This document shows positions 34,242 through 43,938 of a DNA stretch of 46,863 bases, one piece after another; within the stretch, counting starts at the first letter, position 1, and every line of letters begins with the position of its first letter. The stretch covers positions 1-46,863 of the forward strand of contig JAAUPE010000045.1 in NCBI GenBank assembly GCA_012034595.1, given 5' to 3'. A program made the position numbers and the translations under genes. The notes beneath the pieces were generated by a model, which worked only from the letters and a program-made list of their open reading frames with translations, did no database searches and was not told the origin of the DNA. Source of the DNA: Calothrix sp. CSU_2_0 (GTDB lineage: Bacteria > Cyanobacteriota > Cyanobacteriia > Cyanobacteriales > Nostocaceae).

Positions 34242-35273
34242 TTAATAATTCATTATTAGAAGTTCATTAATTTCTCCACGTTTGGAAGAATTACTATTTA
34301 TTGAGCGAGAAGCCTTGATTCTTTCAATTCTATATTTACTATAAATATCATCAAAAAAATTATCATTTTGGTCTTGATTTTTTGGGTCTGAATTACTTAG
34401 CATTAATTTTACACCACTAGAATCAAGGTCTTTAAATAAACTGTTTAACTTCAACTGTTCAGTATCACTGAAATGATTTTCTGAGTAAGAAGTAAAATTA
34501 GAAGTTTTACTAATAGGTCTATAAGGAGGGTCAAAATAAGTAAACGTAGATGAGCCTGAAAATTGTTTACTAAGTTCAAAATCTCCTAACTGAATCACTG
34601 CCTTTTTTAAAGCTTCGGAAACAGCATACAAGTTTTCTTGATTGCAAATTTTTGGGTTCTTATATCTACCGACTGGTACATTAAAATAGCCTTTAGAATT
34701 TACTCTGAATAATCCATTGTAACAAGTACGATTTAAAAAGATAGTTTGTGCAGTTCTTTCTATCCAAGCGAAAGAATAATTATGAATATCTATTTCCTGT
34801 TTTCGCGAATTAAAGTTAGTTCTAATTTTATAAAAATATTGTACCTGTTCATGCAAAGAAAGAGAAAAATATTCAGTTTGAATTCTAGATAATTCTTCTA
34901 TTAGGTCTTCTACATTTTGTTGGATAGTTTTGTATGCTATTATTAGTTCTGGATTAATATCAAATAAATAAAACTCCTGAATTTGCTGATAGTTGGAAGC
35001 TAAGTAGAAAAAAACTGCTCCTCCTCCTATGAAAGGTTCTACATACCGGTTAATTGACCCATCAGCTAAACCTTGTGGGAAGTAATAGCTCATTTGCTCC
35101 AGAAGTTGACTTTTTCCCCCAGCCCATTTCAAAAATGGCTTGGGTTTGGGTAACGACGATGTTAATAATGATGGCAGCAACTTGTTTCGCTCCTTCGGCA
35201 GTAGTGACTTGTTTTTTTCTACTACCTTCATTGTTCTATCACCATTATAGTTGCTTTGTACTACTGAAGACAT
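34242..35273 (-). CDS. Dam-type adenine-N6 DNA methyltransferase (GATC)
   Basis: 343 aa, class D12 methylase. PKPFLKWAGGKSQLLEQM is the N-terminal signature, RYVEPFIGGGAVFFYLAS the AdoMet site, TCYNGLFRVNSKGYFNVPVG the target-site region, and TYFDPPYRPISKTSNFTSYS the catalytic DPPY. It should methylate the A in GATC and protect the host from the adjoining nuclease. HIP1 sites (GCGATCGC) contain GATC, so the host is rich in target sites. The first ATG at 35273 is used; a second start at 35231 is possible. Confidence 0.92.
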   Translation of the reverse strand: MSSVVQSNYNGDRTMKVVEKNKSLLPKERNKLLPSLLTSSLPKPKPFLKWAGGKSQLLEQMSYYFPQGLADGSINRYVEPFIGGGAVFFYLASNYQQIQEFYLFDINPELIIAYKTIQQNVEDLIEELSRIQTEYFSLSLHEQVQYFYKIRTNFNSRKQEIDIHNYSFAWIERTAQTIFLNRTCYNGLFRVNSKGYFNVPVGRYKNPKICNQENLYAVSEALKKAVIQLGDFELSKQFSGSSTFTYFDPPYRPISKTSNFTSYSENHFSDTEQLKLNSLFKDLDSSGVKLMLSNSDPKNQDQNDNFFDDIYSKYRIERIKASRSINSNSSKRGEINELLIMNY

Positions 35274-35697
35274 ACTTTACAATAAATTGATAAAAGCTGT
35301 TGTATCTTATACCAATTAATTAAAAAATACAAAGTTATTTACAGTGCCATTTTCATAACCAGATTTCTTAAATTGGCTGTCTATAATTAAGTCAAAAACA
35401 TTTAGTTTAAGTAGATAATTTATATTAACTATCCTAAAATCAGCATTTACTAATTCTTTGCACCACCGACCCGCTTGGAGAATGGACGCAGTAAAATCTG
35501 TTTAGGAAATTAAATTAACATTTATATATAAAGACAGTTTAACTTCTAAATTAAGCTAAAAAATTGAATTGTACTGATGAACAGGCGAACAATATTTTAT
35601 ATTAAATTAGAAAATTTTGGTTCCTGTAGATTACAATTAAAGATACAAATTACATCAATTCAAACGTATACCATATTACAAGGCTATATAGATTCAA
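35274..35697. other. AT-rich intergenic region
   Basis: 424 bases between the divergent methylase and DUF751 genes. No gene or strong hairpin is visible. It should hold both promoters. Confidence 0.5.
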
Positions 35698-35904
35698 ATG
35701 TTTGACGGATTTTGGGATAACGTTTTTCGCTACCCTCGTTACTTTATTTCAACTCTTTTGGGCGTGTTCTTAAGTACGTTTGCACCCCTGGCTCCTTTAC
35801 TTAAACGTCCAGTGACTCTAATTGCTATTATTAGTCTGTTGATTAGCGGTTTTATCTTTGTCACATTTACCTTGCGGGCAATGTTGGGTTTAAGCGCTGT
35901 ATAG
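35698..35904 (+). CDS. DUF751 (Ycf33-like) membrane protein
   Basis: 68 aa with two helices (FISTLLGVFLSTFAPLAPLL and TLIAIISLLISGFIFVTFTL) and the N-terminus MFDGFWDNVFRYPRYF, which fits the DUF751/Ycf33 family of cyanobacteria and plastids. Function unknown. It is followed by rbfA after 129 bases on the same strand, an order common in cyanobacteria. Confidence 0.9.
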   Translation: MFDGFWDNVFRYPRYFISTLLGVFLSTFAPLAPLLKRPVTLIAIISLLISGFIFVTFTLRAMLGLSAV

Positions 35905-36033
35905 TGCATTAAGGTAAATCCCAAGTGCTAAGTACGAGCAAAACAGAAGCAAGAACTCAATTTTTTCTAGATTGCTCGGTTTTATTAGCACAATTTTGTG
36001 TAATATAACCTCTCTTGAGGAGGCTTAATTTTT

Positions 36034-36435
36034 ATGGCTAATAATCGCCGTGTTTCCCGCGTTGCTGAATTAATTAGACGCGAAGTCAGCCAAATGCTGC
36101 TGAGTGATATCAAAGACGATCGCGTCGGAGCTGGAATGGTCAGTGTTACTGATGTTGATGTTTCTGGCGATTTGCAACACGCTAAAATTTACGTTTCAAT
36201 TTACGGTACAGACGAAGCTAAAGCTGAAACAATGGCAGGTTTAAAGTCTGCCACTGGTTATGTCCGCAGAGAGATTGGTTCTAGGGTTCGTCTACGTCGT
36301 ACTCCAGAAGTCATCTTTATCGAAGACCTTTCGATTGAACGCGGCACAAAGGTATTATCGCTGTTGAATCAACTTAACATTAGCGATGACGACGGTGATG
36401 AGCTAGCGGAAAATTCAGAAAATTCACATTCCTAA
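36034..36435 (+). CDS. rbfA: 30S ribosome-binding factor RbfA
   Basis: 133 aa of one KH-like RbfA domain: [60 protein letters not shown]. RbfA helps mature the 16S rRNA 5' end in 30S assembly. A strong ribosome site (GAGGAGG) lies 10 bases upstream of the ATG. The acidic tail ([13 protein letters not shown]) is normal for cyanobacterial versions. Confidence 0.96.
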   Translation: MANNRRVSRVAELIRREVSQMLLSDIKDDRVGAGMVSVTDVDVSGDLQHAKIYVSIYGTDEAKAETMAGLKSATGYVRREIGSRVRLRRTPEVIFIEDLSIERGTKVLSLLNQLNISDDDGDELAENSENSHS

Positions 36436-36480
36436 GTAACTTGGCTAACAAACTAATTCAAACCATTTGATAAATCAATG

Positions 36481-36505
36481 ACAGACGCAGTGCGATCGCG
36501 TCTGT
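36481..36505 (+). terminator. Hairpin after rbfA
   Basis: ACAGACGC pairs with GCGTCTGT around a 9-base loop containing part of a HIP1 site, followed by TTGAATTTC. A plausible rbfA terminator with a weak T-run. Confidence 0.6.
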
Positions 36506-37460
36506 TTGAATTTCAATATATCTAACTCTAAGTTTCCAGGTATTCATCTATCTCGATACTGCTAGGAAAGCAGACAGTGAATATTAATGCTGTACCGTTA
36601 AATCGATAACTGTTTTCTGCCAAAGCATCAGTTATTCTCATAAAAGAAACGAAAGTTCACAATAATACATCACTTACTTTACATGTAATCTATGATTGTG
36701 GATGGGCAAAAATTGTCAGCTTTTAGACAATGGTTCCAGCAATATCACTCAGGTATAAATACTAGCAAAAACACTGAATAAAAGCCCTTGAACAACCAAT
36801 TGACAACGGTTAAACAGGATTAACTTGGATGTATCTACTTTTCATCAATGACACTTATTTTGACTAAGTGTAACCCTGTTAATTGATGACCAAAACGCAA
36901 ATGCCAGGATTGAGATCGCAAATGAAATAATTAATCTTTTGTTTAAGATACTCTTAAGATAAGTTAAAATAAAGCCAGGACTGTTGTATAGTCGCCGTTG
37001 TGGTTTGCGGTGATTTATACATTATCCATCATGGAATTACTGCCTGTGCTATCTTAAGGAAGAGCTAATTAAAATTGAAGTAAGCTGTCCTGCGTAAATT
37101 ATTAACAACTCAACTAAATCTGCAACCAACAAGGCTCTTCTGTTGTAATTTTGAGTCTCTAGCATTCTCCATTTAGGACGGATGCTACATTGCATTTGTA
37201 GCACCGGAGAATCAATATCTAACTGTAAGTGTGTAAAGTTTTTGACTCCGATACCCCGTTCGGCAAGCGACAAGAATAAGAATGTCAGAAGTTATTGATT
37301 TTTTTCACATTTCTTTAGATAATTTGAGAATGTGTAGCGCCAAAATGGAAATAGTTCAGTATAGCAAACTACAAAACTCAAGCAACGAGTTTATTATTGC
37401 CGTGTTAATTCCAGTCAAAATTTTGGGAACACTATTTACGTGTAATCGTGAGTAAATACC
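36506..37460. other. Gene-free region upstream of the DUF4327 gene
   Basis: 955 bases. A 74-codon frame on the minus strand (37049-37273) shows no recognisable family and no good ribosome site, so I do not call it. No tRNA, hairpin terminator or clear repeat is visible. The last 180 bases should hold the DUF4327 promoter. Confidence 0.45.
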
Positions 37461-37697
37461 ATGAGTGTCAATACGGTGCCTTCTATCAACTACTATTCCC
37501 TCGGCGTGATTCAAGACGAAGCGCGTCGGCTTGTGCAGAAGGGGGTTGTAAGCAGACAACAGCCAATCTATACTCTGTGCCAGTATATTCCTGCTAGAGA
37601 GTGGGTTTGTGTGGAGTGCGAACTTGAAAAATGTGACTTTTTGCTGCGCGATCGCATTGCCGACCTAATTGGTCGTGAACAATGGGACAATGACTGA
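37461..37697 (+). CDS. DUF4327 protein
   Basis: 78 aa, matching the small cyanobacterial DUF4327 family (PF14217): YSLGVIQDEARRLVQKGVVS, RQQPIYTLCQYIPAREWVCV, ECELEKCDFLLRDRIADLIG. Three Cys residues (TLCQY, VCVEC) are visible and could bind metal or be redox-active; that is inference. No function is known. It stands alone between long non-coding stretches. Confidence 0.92.
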   Translation: MSVNTVPSINYYSLGVIQDEARRLVQKGVVSRQQPIYTLCQYIPAREWVCVECELEKCDFLLRDRIADLIGREQWDND

Positions 37698-38391
37698 TCC
37701 CGACTCAATTCGGTTTTGGGTTGGGTGATTTAGGGAGCAGCCATAGATTCGACAGCAGTAAGGTTTTATAACCATAAAGCAAAGAAAATCTTGATAAAAC
37801 AATCAGCATTTACCCCATCCAAAATAAAAAAGCATCTACCTAAATTTAGATTTAGTCATCTGTTAAGCAAAAATATTCGAGTTTGAATTGTCAAGATTTG
37901 AAAATCGAATATTCTAGCTGACAAGCTGTATCTTGAAAGGTAGTTAACATTTCATTTGTGCATGTTTAAACTTTTGCGTTACTTAGGGCAATTGGCTTCT
38001 GGTTTTTATCCTAAATATTGATCGGAAATTGCTTTTGTCTTTTGGATGCCTCTTAAGAGTTTACTATGTGTAATCGCCATGTGTAATTGCCAGCTAACTT
38101 TCAGTAAACTGATGTGTATGTGTTTACGTTGCACATAATCTTAATAACTCAGGGCTAAAGCCTTTAGATATTTCTACAACATCTGTGTTTACTTTTTGAG
38201 ACTTATTTTTATATTGCGATTTTTCATCTGCCATCGGCACTACTTTATTCTTACAAAATATTACATTTGCTTTTCTAGGCAAAATCCTCGATCGGTCGCA
38301 ATCAAAAACAAATATCTCAGGAGTCTAGTACAGGTTGCTGTAACGCAATAACTATTTCATTTTATTCGCTTGAGTCATTTTAATACTTTAG
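37698..38391. other. Gene-free region ending at an orphan terminator
   Basis: About 690 bases with no gene. A short resemblance to the tmRNA 5' end (agattcgacag near 37746) was checked and dropped. Because the region ends at a strong plus-strand terminator (38392-38424), it may contain a small RNA or a long 3' UTR of the DUF4327 gene. Confidence 0.4.
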
Positions 38392-38424
38392 GAGCAGTTA
38401 AAATCGGCAACTGCTCTTTTTTTT
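38392..38424 (+). terminator. Strong orphan intrinsic terminator
   Basis: GAGCAGTT pairs with AACTGCTC around a 9-base loop, followed by eight T. No plus-strand gene lies within 690 bases upstream, which hints at a non-coding transcript. Confidence 0.8.
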
Positions 38425-38454
38425 GTAAATTGAGATGTTAAGAATTGCAAATTA

Positions 38455-38555
38455 ATCAATTTCAAAAAACAACGCGACAGATAGATATTTGTAGAGACGT
38501 AGCAGTGCTACGTCTCTACCGTTGGATTTGTTGCAATCATTATTTGAATTGGTAT
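38455..38555 (+). repeat. MITE-like interspersed repeat, copy A
   Basis: About 100 bp that matches the reverse complement of 45037-45139 with only a few differences. The centre is a near-perfect palindrome (GTAGAGACGTAGC/GCTACGTCTCTAC), and the end reads TTTGAATTGGTAT. Flanks outside the match differ. A small non-autonomous mobile repeat is the simplest explanation. Confidence 0.8.
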
Positions 38556-38687
38556 TACAAATTGTTAAATTATTGTTTTAAATTTCGTCCACTTTGAAAA
38601 CTAGAGCTTTCAAGGTAGACATGCTTTGACAATTTGCGTGAGTCCCAACCCAATATCCTAAACCATCCGAAACCATCCGAAACCATC

Positions 38688-39032
38688 CTAAAATTGTTCT
38701 AAATACTGATTGACATCCTCAATAATGCGGGTAAGTTCGGCTTCTGTGGTCAGCTTAATGGTTGCATCACGCACTGTCAGCAGAACTTTTGCTGCGAAAG
38801 GTGTTGCCCAGATATTCGGGTTGCAAAAAATCTCTAAAAAGACTTCCCCTGTATATCTGTATTCTGTTGGACGTTGGGGAGTTGGTTTAGTACCTACTTT
38901 TGCGGCAGCAATTGATTTGAGATTAGTCACTAATTCCTCAAGTGTGGTTTTGAGTTCCCGTGCAGCGTCGGGGGAAAAGCTAAAAGAAACGGAACCTTCG
39001 ATTAAGTTTAATCTTAAATGCGTTGATGACAT
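38688..39032 (-). CDS. Conserved hypothetical protein, 114 aa
   Basis: A small soluble protein: [40 protein letters not shown], then [20 protein letters not shown] and [20 protein letters not shown]. An alternating beta-beta-alpha pattern is likely. I do not recognise a named family. No membrane segment or signal peptide is present. The start ATG at 39032 is the first in frame. It is convergent with nothing nearby. Confidence 0.65.
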   Translation of the reverse strand: MSSTHLRLNLIEGSVSFSFSPDAARELKTTLEELVTNLKSIAAAKVGTKPTPQRPTEYRYTGEVFLEIFCNPNIWATPFAAKVLLTVRDATIKLTTEAELTRIIEDVNQYLEQF

Positions 39033-39045
39033 AGGTTTTTCGTAA

Positions 39046-39484
39046 GGATTCTAGTTTCTGGGATTTACTCATATTACCGAAAGGTGGTGGACTCCTGCGT
39101 ACATACAAAAGTTTATTTTGCAGGAAGGATGAGCGAGTTGACGGGAATATGAGCGGGGCAAAACTAAATATTTACATTTTTAACAAGTTCTTGAATAAGT
39201 TGGGGACTATTAGCTTTTATTTACATCTTTAGAGATAATTCTACAGATATATAAATAGTATTTTTTTGAAAATTAATGAAAAATAAAGTCATTTATTTGC
39301 AAGCAAGAAAAGCTACTTTTGGTTGAGTTCTGCTAATTATTTAATCAAAATTAATCGCAATAAAAACTAAGTTTAAATCTCACTTAGAGATATCTATAAT
39401 CCTTTATCATCAGGGAGTTTAAACATTTTCTTGGTCATAAAAGCTCTACAGTATAAGTAGAATTCTGGAAATAGAAAATACTAG
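39046..39484. other. Intergenic region without recognisable features
   Basis: About 440 AT-rich bases between divergent genes. I see no repeat, hairpin or RNA gene. It should contain the promoters of the hypothetical gene and the CDF transporter. Confidence 0.45.
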
Positions 39485-40371
39485 ATGCTTTATGATAATC
39501 GTGCAACTGTTAGAAAAGTTCTAATTATTACCCTATTACTAAATATATTTGTGCTAATTTTAAAAGCCGTTGTCGGAAATTTGACTGGTTCTCTCAGCTT
39601 GCTTGCTGATGCTTTACATAGTGTTACTGATAGCGCAAATAATATTTTGGGATTGATTGCTAGTCGTTTTTCTTCACCTGTACCCGATCGAGAACATCCT
39701 TACGGACACCAAAAATTTGAAGCGGTGGGTGCTTTGGGGATTGCAGCTTTTTTGGGGATTGCTTGTTTTGAAATTCTTCAAGGTGCGATTGAGAGGATTC
39801 TTTATGGTGGGAAAACGGTAAAGATTTCTCCTCCGGAGTTGTGGATATTGTTGGTGGTTTTGGGTGTGAATATTTTTGTGGCTTTTTACGACGTCGTGAG
39901 GGGAAGCGTGTAGGTAGCGCAATTTTGGTTGCGGATGCTACCCACACAATGAGCGATATTTGGGTAACGATGACGGTAATTGCTGGTTTGATTGGTGTGT
40001 GGTTGGGGTATCAATGGTTTGACATAGTGTTAGCTTTTCCCGTTGCTCTGATGGTATTTCGTAGCGGATGGTCGGTGTTGAAAGATAATTTACCTTGGTT
40101 GGTTGATGAAATCGCGATCGCACCGGAAACTATTCACGCGATCGCAGTTTCGGTTCCTGGGGTGGTCAATTGTCACAATATAGCTTCCCGTGGTGTTGTG
40201 GGACGACAAGTTTTTATCGAAATGCATCTGATTGTTGATAGTGGTGATGTTGAAACTGCTCACCACATTACCGAAGAAGTTGAAAAACTCTTGGAACAAC
40301 GATTTAATCCTGCGAGAATTTTGATTCACGTCGAACCTCCTAGCTATCAATCCAATCAAATTAGTTATTGA
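39485..40371 (+). pseudogene. CDF (cation diffusion facilitator) metal transporter, frameshifted
   Basis: The first frame (39485-39913) has helices and the metal-site motif LLADALHSVTDSANNILGLI; the second frame carries RREGKRVGSAILVADATHTM, SDIWVTMTVIAGLIGVWLG and a C-terminal cytoplasmic domain (VSVPGVVNCHNIASRGVVGR, ILIHVEPP). The frames join near 39889-39893 if one base is restored (FYERREGKR). Both metal-binding DxxxD-type motifs are intact. CDF proteins export Zn, Fe, Mn or similar ions by proton antiport. About 295 aa when repaired, a normal length. Its stop codon is in the same frame as the truncated kinase gene that follows. Confidence 0.87.
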
Positions 40372-42071
40372 CAGACTTCGGCAAAAATCCATCGGGTGCG
40401 TCACAAAGATGGAAATTATCGCTATGTATTGGATCGGGGAGTGGTACAAAGGGACAGGGCAGGAAAAGTTATCCGTTGGATTGGGAGTACGACAGATATT
40501 ACCGCAGAAAAAACCGCGATCGCAGAACAAAAGCGGGTAGAAGAAGCGTTGCGCTATAGCGAAGCTAAATTTCGACGGCTGTTTGAGTCGAATGTCATTG
40601 GTATTTTTTTTGGCGACATTCACGGTCATATTTTTGAGGCAAATGATATTTTTCTCGATATGGTGGGGTACAGTCGTGCTGATTTGGAAGCGGGGATGTT
40701 GCATTGGGATAAGATGACACCACCCGAATATGCCGCACAGACTCAAGAAAGAAATCAACACCTACAATTAATGGGTGTGAGTGAGCCAGTTGAAAAAGAA
40801 TATTTTCGTAAGGATGGAACCCGTATTCCGATTCTGCTAGCGATTGCTACAGTTGAAGGATACAAAGACAAAGATGACTTTTATAGTGCTTGTTTTATCG
40901 TTGATTTAACCCGACAAAAACAAACCGAAGCCGCATTGCGTGAAAGTGAACAATGCTATCGTTATTTATCGGAAGCGCTGCCGCAATTGTTTGGATTTGT
41001 GATTCGGAAGGGAAATGTGAGTATTTCAACCAAAACTGGCAAGAATTCACCGGACAAACGATTGAGGAGGGACTTGGTTCGGGATGGCAGCAAATTGTTC
41101 ATCCTGAAGATCGCGATCGCGCCATGCAGCTTTGGCAGGAAGCATTAGAAGCAACCAAACCATACGAAGTTGAATTGCGTTATCGTTCCCGTGATAACAG
41201 CTATCAATGGTTTCTAGCACGTGCTTTACCAATGGTTAACGAGCAAGAAAAAATTTGGAAATGGTTCGGTACGAGTACGAATATTAACGAACATAAGCGT
41301 CTTGAAGCCGAACGTACCCGTCTTTTAGAACTGGAAAAATTAGCCCGTGCGGAAGCCGAAGCCGCAAACCTCGCGAAAGATGATTTTGTGGCAATGGTAT
41401 CCCACGATTTGCGATCGCCTTTGAATGCGATTATTGGCTGGTCAAAACTACTCAGAAGCCGTCAGCTTGATGAAACTGCAATTCATCGCGCTCTTGAAAC
41501 CATTGAACGTAATGCCAAGTCTCAGGCAAAGCTCCTTGAAGATTTACTCGATATCTCGCGGATTCTGCGGGGAAAATTAGCACTTGATGTACTTCCAGTC
41601 AATCTTTGCACCATTATTACCACCGCAGTCGAAACAGCTTACCCTGCTGCTAAAACTAAGAATATCCACTTGATTACCAGACTCAATGATTTTTTTGTAC
41701 CGATTTCCGGCGATCCAAATCGATTGCAGCAAGTATTGAGCAATTTACTTTCCAATGCGATTAAATTTACTCCAGAAAAAGGCAGTATTCAAGTCTTTTT
41801 GTCAATAAAAAGAATTCCAGAAAATACTTCTTTAAAAAACTATGCCTGTATTGCCGTCACTGATACGGGGATCGGCATCAAACCCGAATTTTTGCCGCGA
41901 ATTTTTGAACGCTACCAACAAGCAGATAGCAGTTACCGCAATCAAGGTTTAGGATTGGGACTTGCGATCGCACGTCACATCACAGAATTACATGGTGGAA
42001 CCATTTCCGTTACTAGTCCAGGTGAAGAACTTGGAAGTACTTTTACAATTCAATTACCGTTAGAGGAATAG
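40372..42071 (+). pseudogene. PAS-domain sensor histidine kinase, 5'-truncated and frameshifted
   Basis: Coding sequence begins right after the CDF stop, in mid-PAS domain (TSAKIHRVRHKDGNYRYVLD, WIGSTTDITAEK). Two further PAS domains follow (FRRLFESNVIGIFFGDIHGH; CDSEGKCEYFNQNWQEFTG). Next come HisKA with the phospho-acceptor His (VSHDLRSPLNAIIG, codon 41403-41405) and a full HATPase domain (LSNLLSNAIKFTPEKGS, DTGIGIK, GLGLGLAIARHI). The frame breaks near 40985-40988 and is restored by one extra A (ALPQ-IVWICDSEG). The missing N-terminus means a deletion joined it to the CDF gene. A GTG at 40396 could start a shortened form. No response regulator is adjacent. Confidence 0.85.
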
Positions 42072-42129
42072 TATTAAAACTCATAATCAACAATAATTTG
42101 CTGAGTTGGTAGCAATTGTCATAATCTAA

Positions 42130-42336
42130 CTGTATTGTCTTGAGTGTGGGTTCATTGCCGATAGAGATGTGGCAAGTGGACTTGTGATTAGGAATAGAGG
42201 AATAGAACTAACTAGTACGACGGGACACGTCGGAATCCAAAACGCCTATGCAGACGGTTTGCCGGGGATTGAGATACCTCAGTCTAGGTCAAAGTCGAAA
42301 ACCCGCAAGGGAACAACTAGGAAATCTAAGAAGTGA
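42130..42336 (+). pseudogene. Remnant of IS200/IS605-type TnpB, C-terminus only
   Basis: The frame after a stop at 42127 reads CLECGFIADRDVASGLVIRN, RGIELTSTTGHVGIQNAYAD, ending in a basic KTRKGTTRKSKK and TGA. This is the second half of the zinc ribbon (CxxCG) and the DRDVA motif with the last catalytic Asp of TnpB RNA-guided nucleases, plus the usual basic tail. The upstream 300 residues are absent, so it is a fragment. It is followed by an end hairpin (next entry). Confidence 0.82.
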
Positions 42337-42346
42337 TTCTTAGAAG

Positions 42347-42367
42347 CCCCGTACCTTTCGGTCGGGG
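42347..42367 (+). mobile_element. IS200/IS605-type right-end hairpin
   Basis: CCCCG(T)ACC-TTTC-GGTCGGGG, a stem with one bulged T, placed 10 bases after the TnpB-like stop. IS200/IS605 elements end in such hairpins, and the 3' end of the guide RNA of TnpB maps there. The true right end should lie a short distance downstream, around 42375-42390. Confidence 0.65.
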
Positions 42368-42718
42368 TCATGTCACCAGCAATAACTAGCAAATCCATTC
42401 ACACAATAATAAATATTCAGTAAAAATTCCGAAGTAAAAAAGCTTTACATTTTCTTACAATTCATTCAGTCTCACGGTTACACACATAATTACTAAGTCC
42501 AAAGACTCGATTTATAGAAGGCATTAATACCATTTTCTTGATAGTTATGGTTACTCTGTTTGCCTGAATATTTCGAGATAATTTGGACTTTTTGCTATTT
42601 TGGGATTGGGGATTGGGCAATGGTGAATATAAATTAATGACTTTTATCGGAGTTTCCCATATCTGTGCAAATACTCTCAGCTCCAATTCTCTATACTCTA
42701 TGCCCCATGCCCCATCCC

Positions 42719-43738
42719 CTATCTCATATTCTGCTTTTTCTCGGCTTTGGTGTCACGGTTTGCAACTGCTGCCATTTCTGCATCCATAAGGGTGCGTCCT
42801 GTAGCTGCTAAATAAACATCATCTAGGCTAGGACGGGATTGGGCAATCCCAAACATTGGTAAACCCGCGTTATTTAAAGCTTGCTGAATGGTAATTAAAG
42901 TGTCATTTTGCGGTGTGACAACTAAGTTGAGTGAGTTACCTTGAGCGCTATTAATTATTACTTCTTGCACAAATTTCAAGGATTTCAATAAATCTTTCGC
43001 TTTTTCGGCTTCTTCTGGTGGGGAAAATTCGCGAATTCTGAGTGTAACGCGATCGCCCCCAACTCTATCCTTTAATTGGGATGGTGTACCTGCGGCAATA
43101 ACTACACCACGGTCAATTATGGCAACGCGATCGGCGAGTGCGTCAACTTCTTCTAAATAATGGCTGGTAATTAATACTGTGGTTCCAGCTTCGCGTAATT
43201 TTCGCAAAAATTCCCAAACTACAAACCGGCTCTCAATATCAAGCCCTACAGTCGGTTCGTCGAGAACTAATACATCTGGTGCGTGGAGTAATCCCGCAGC
43301 TAAATCTAAACGCTTGCGTATCCCACCTGAATAAGTTCCGGTTTTTTTATCAGCATATTCCTGCAATCCCAGTAATTCGATTACTGTGTTAATGCGTTGC
43401 TTTGTCACCGCAGCAGGTAAATGATATAGCGCTGCCTGTAGTTGCAGCATTTCTCGACCTGTAAGTATTTTATCTAAGGCTACTTCCTGCGCCACATAAC
43501 CCAAGCGTTGTCTTGCTGCTTTCGGATTTTCGACTACAGAAATACCTGATACTTCAACTTTACCTGCGTCGGGTGTAGTTAGAGTACACAAAGCACGCAA
43601 AGTAGTTGTTTTTCCTGCTCCATTGGGACCAAGTAAACCAAAAATTTCTCCTGGTTCTATCTGAAAAGACACATCCTTGACAGCTTCAACCGTCCCATAG
43701 CGCTTTTTTAGATTTTGAATCGAAACTGCGGCAGCCAT
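42719..43738 (-). CDS. ABC-2 type (DrrA-like) transporter ATP-binding protein
   Basis: 339 aa with Walker A (GLLGPNGAGKTTTLR), Q-loop (GYVAQE), signature (TYSGGIRKRLDLAAGLL), Walker B (VLVLDEPTVGLD) and the switch His (LITSHYLEEVDALADRVAII). The extra C-terminal domain (about residues 230-330) is of the DUF4162 type found in daunorubicin-resistance-like exporters. A permease gene normally follows on the same strand, but here the next 650 bases hold only the TnpB remnant and non-coding sequence. The substrate cannot be told. Confidence 0.92.
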   Translation of the reverse strand: MAAAVSIQNLKKRYGTVEAVKDVSFQIEPGEIFGLLGPNGAGKTTTLRALCTLTTPDAGKVEVSGISVVENPKAARQRLGYVAQEVALDKILTGREMLQLQAALYHLPAAVTKQRINTVIELLGLQEYADKKTGTYSGGIRKRLDLAAGLLHAPDVLVLDEPTVGLDIESRFVVWEFLRKLREAGTTVLITSHYLEEVDALADRVAIIDRGVVIAAGTPSQLKDRVGGDRVTLRIREFSPPEEAEKAKDLLKSLKFVQEVIINSAQGNSLNLVVTPQNDTLITIQQALNNAGLPMFGIAQSRPSLDDVYLAATGRTLMDAEMAAVANRDTKAEKKQNMR

Positions 43739-43938
43739 GACAACGTAATCCTAACTATACAAATCTAAACACAGACTACTTTTATCTTAGCGGTGATGTC
43801 TCAAGAGCGATCGCGCTTTTTCGATAATTGGGGATTGAGTAATTTGGCTTTTTCAATAATGTATTCGTCTGTCCTAGAAACATCAGACTCTATTGTATAA
43901 ATTAATATATGAAAACTATCAAATTACTGAGGTAGCCC

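Noticed and set aside
37049-37273. 74-codon minus-strand frame
   Set aside because: No family resemblance, no good ribosome site, and no evidence of conservation that I can see.
37740-37780. Resemblance to the tmRNA 5' end (agattcgacag)
   Set aside because: No matching 3' tRNA-like half, no tag frame and no CCA end nearby; a chance short match.
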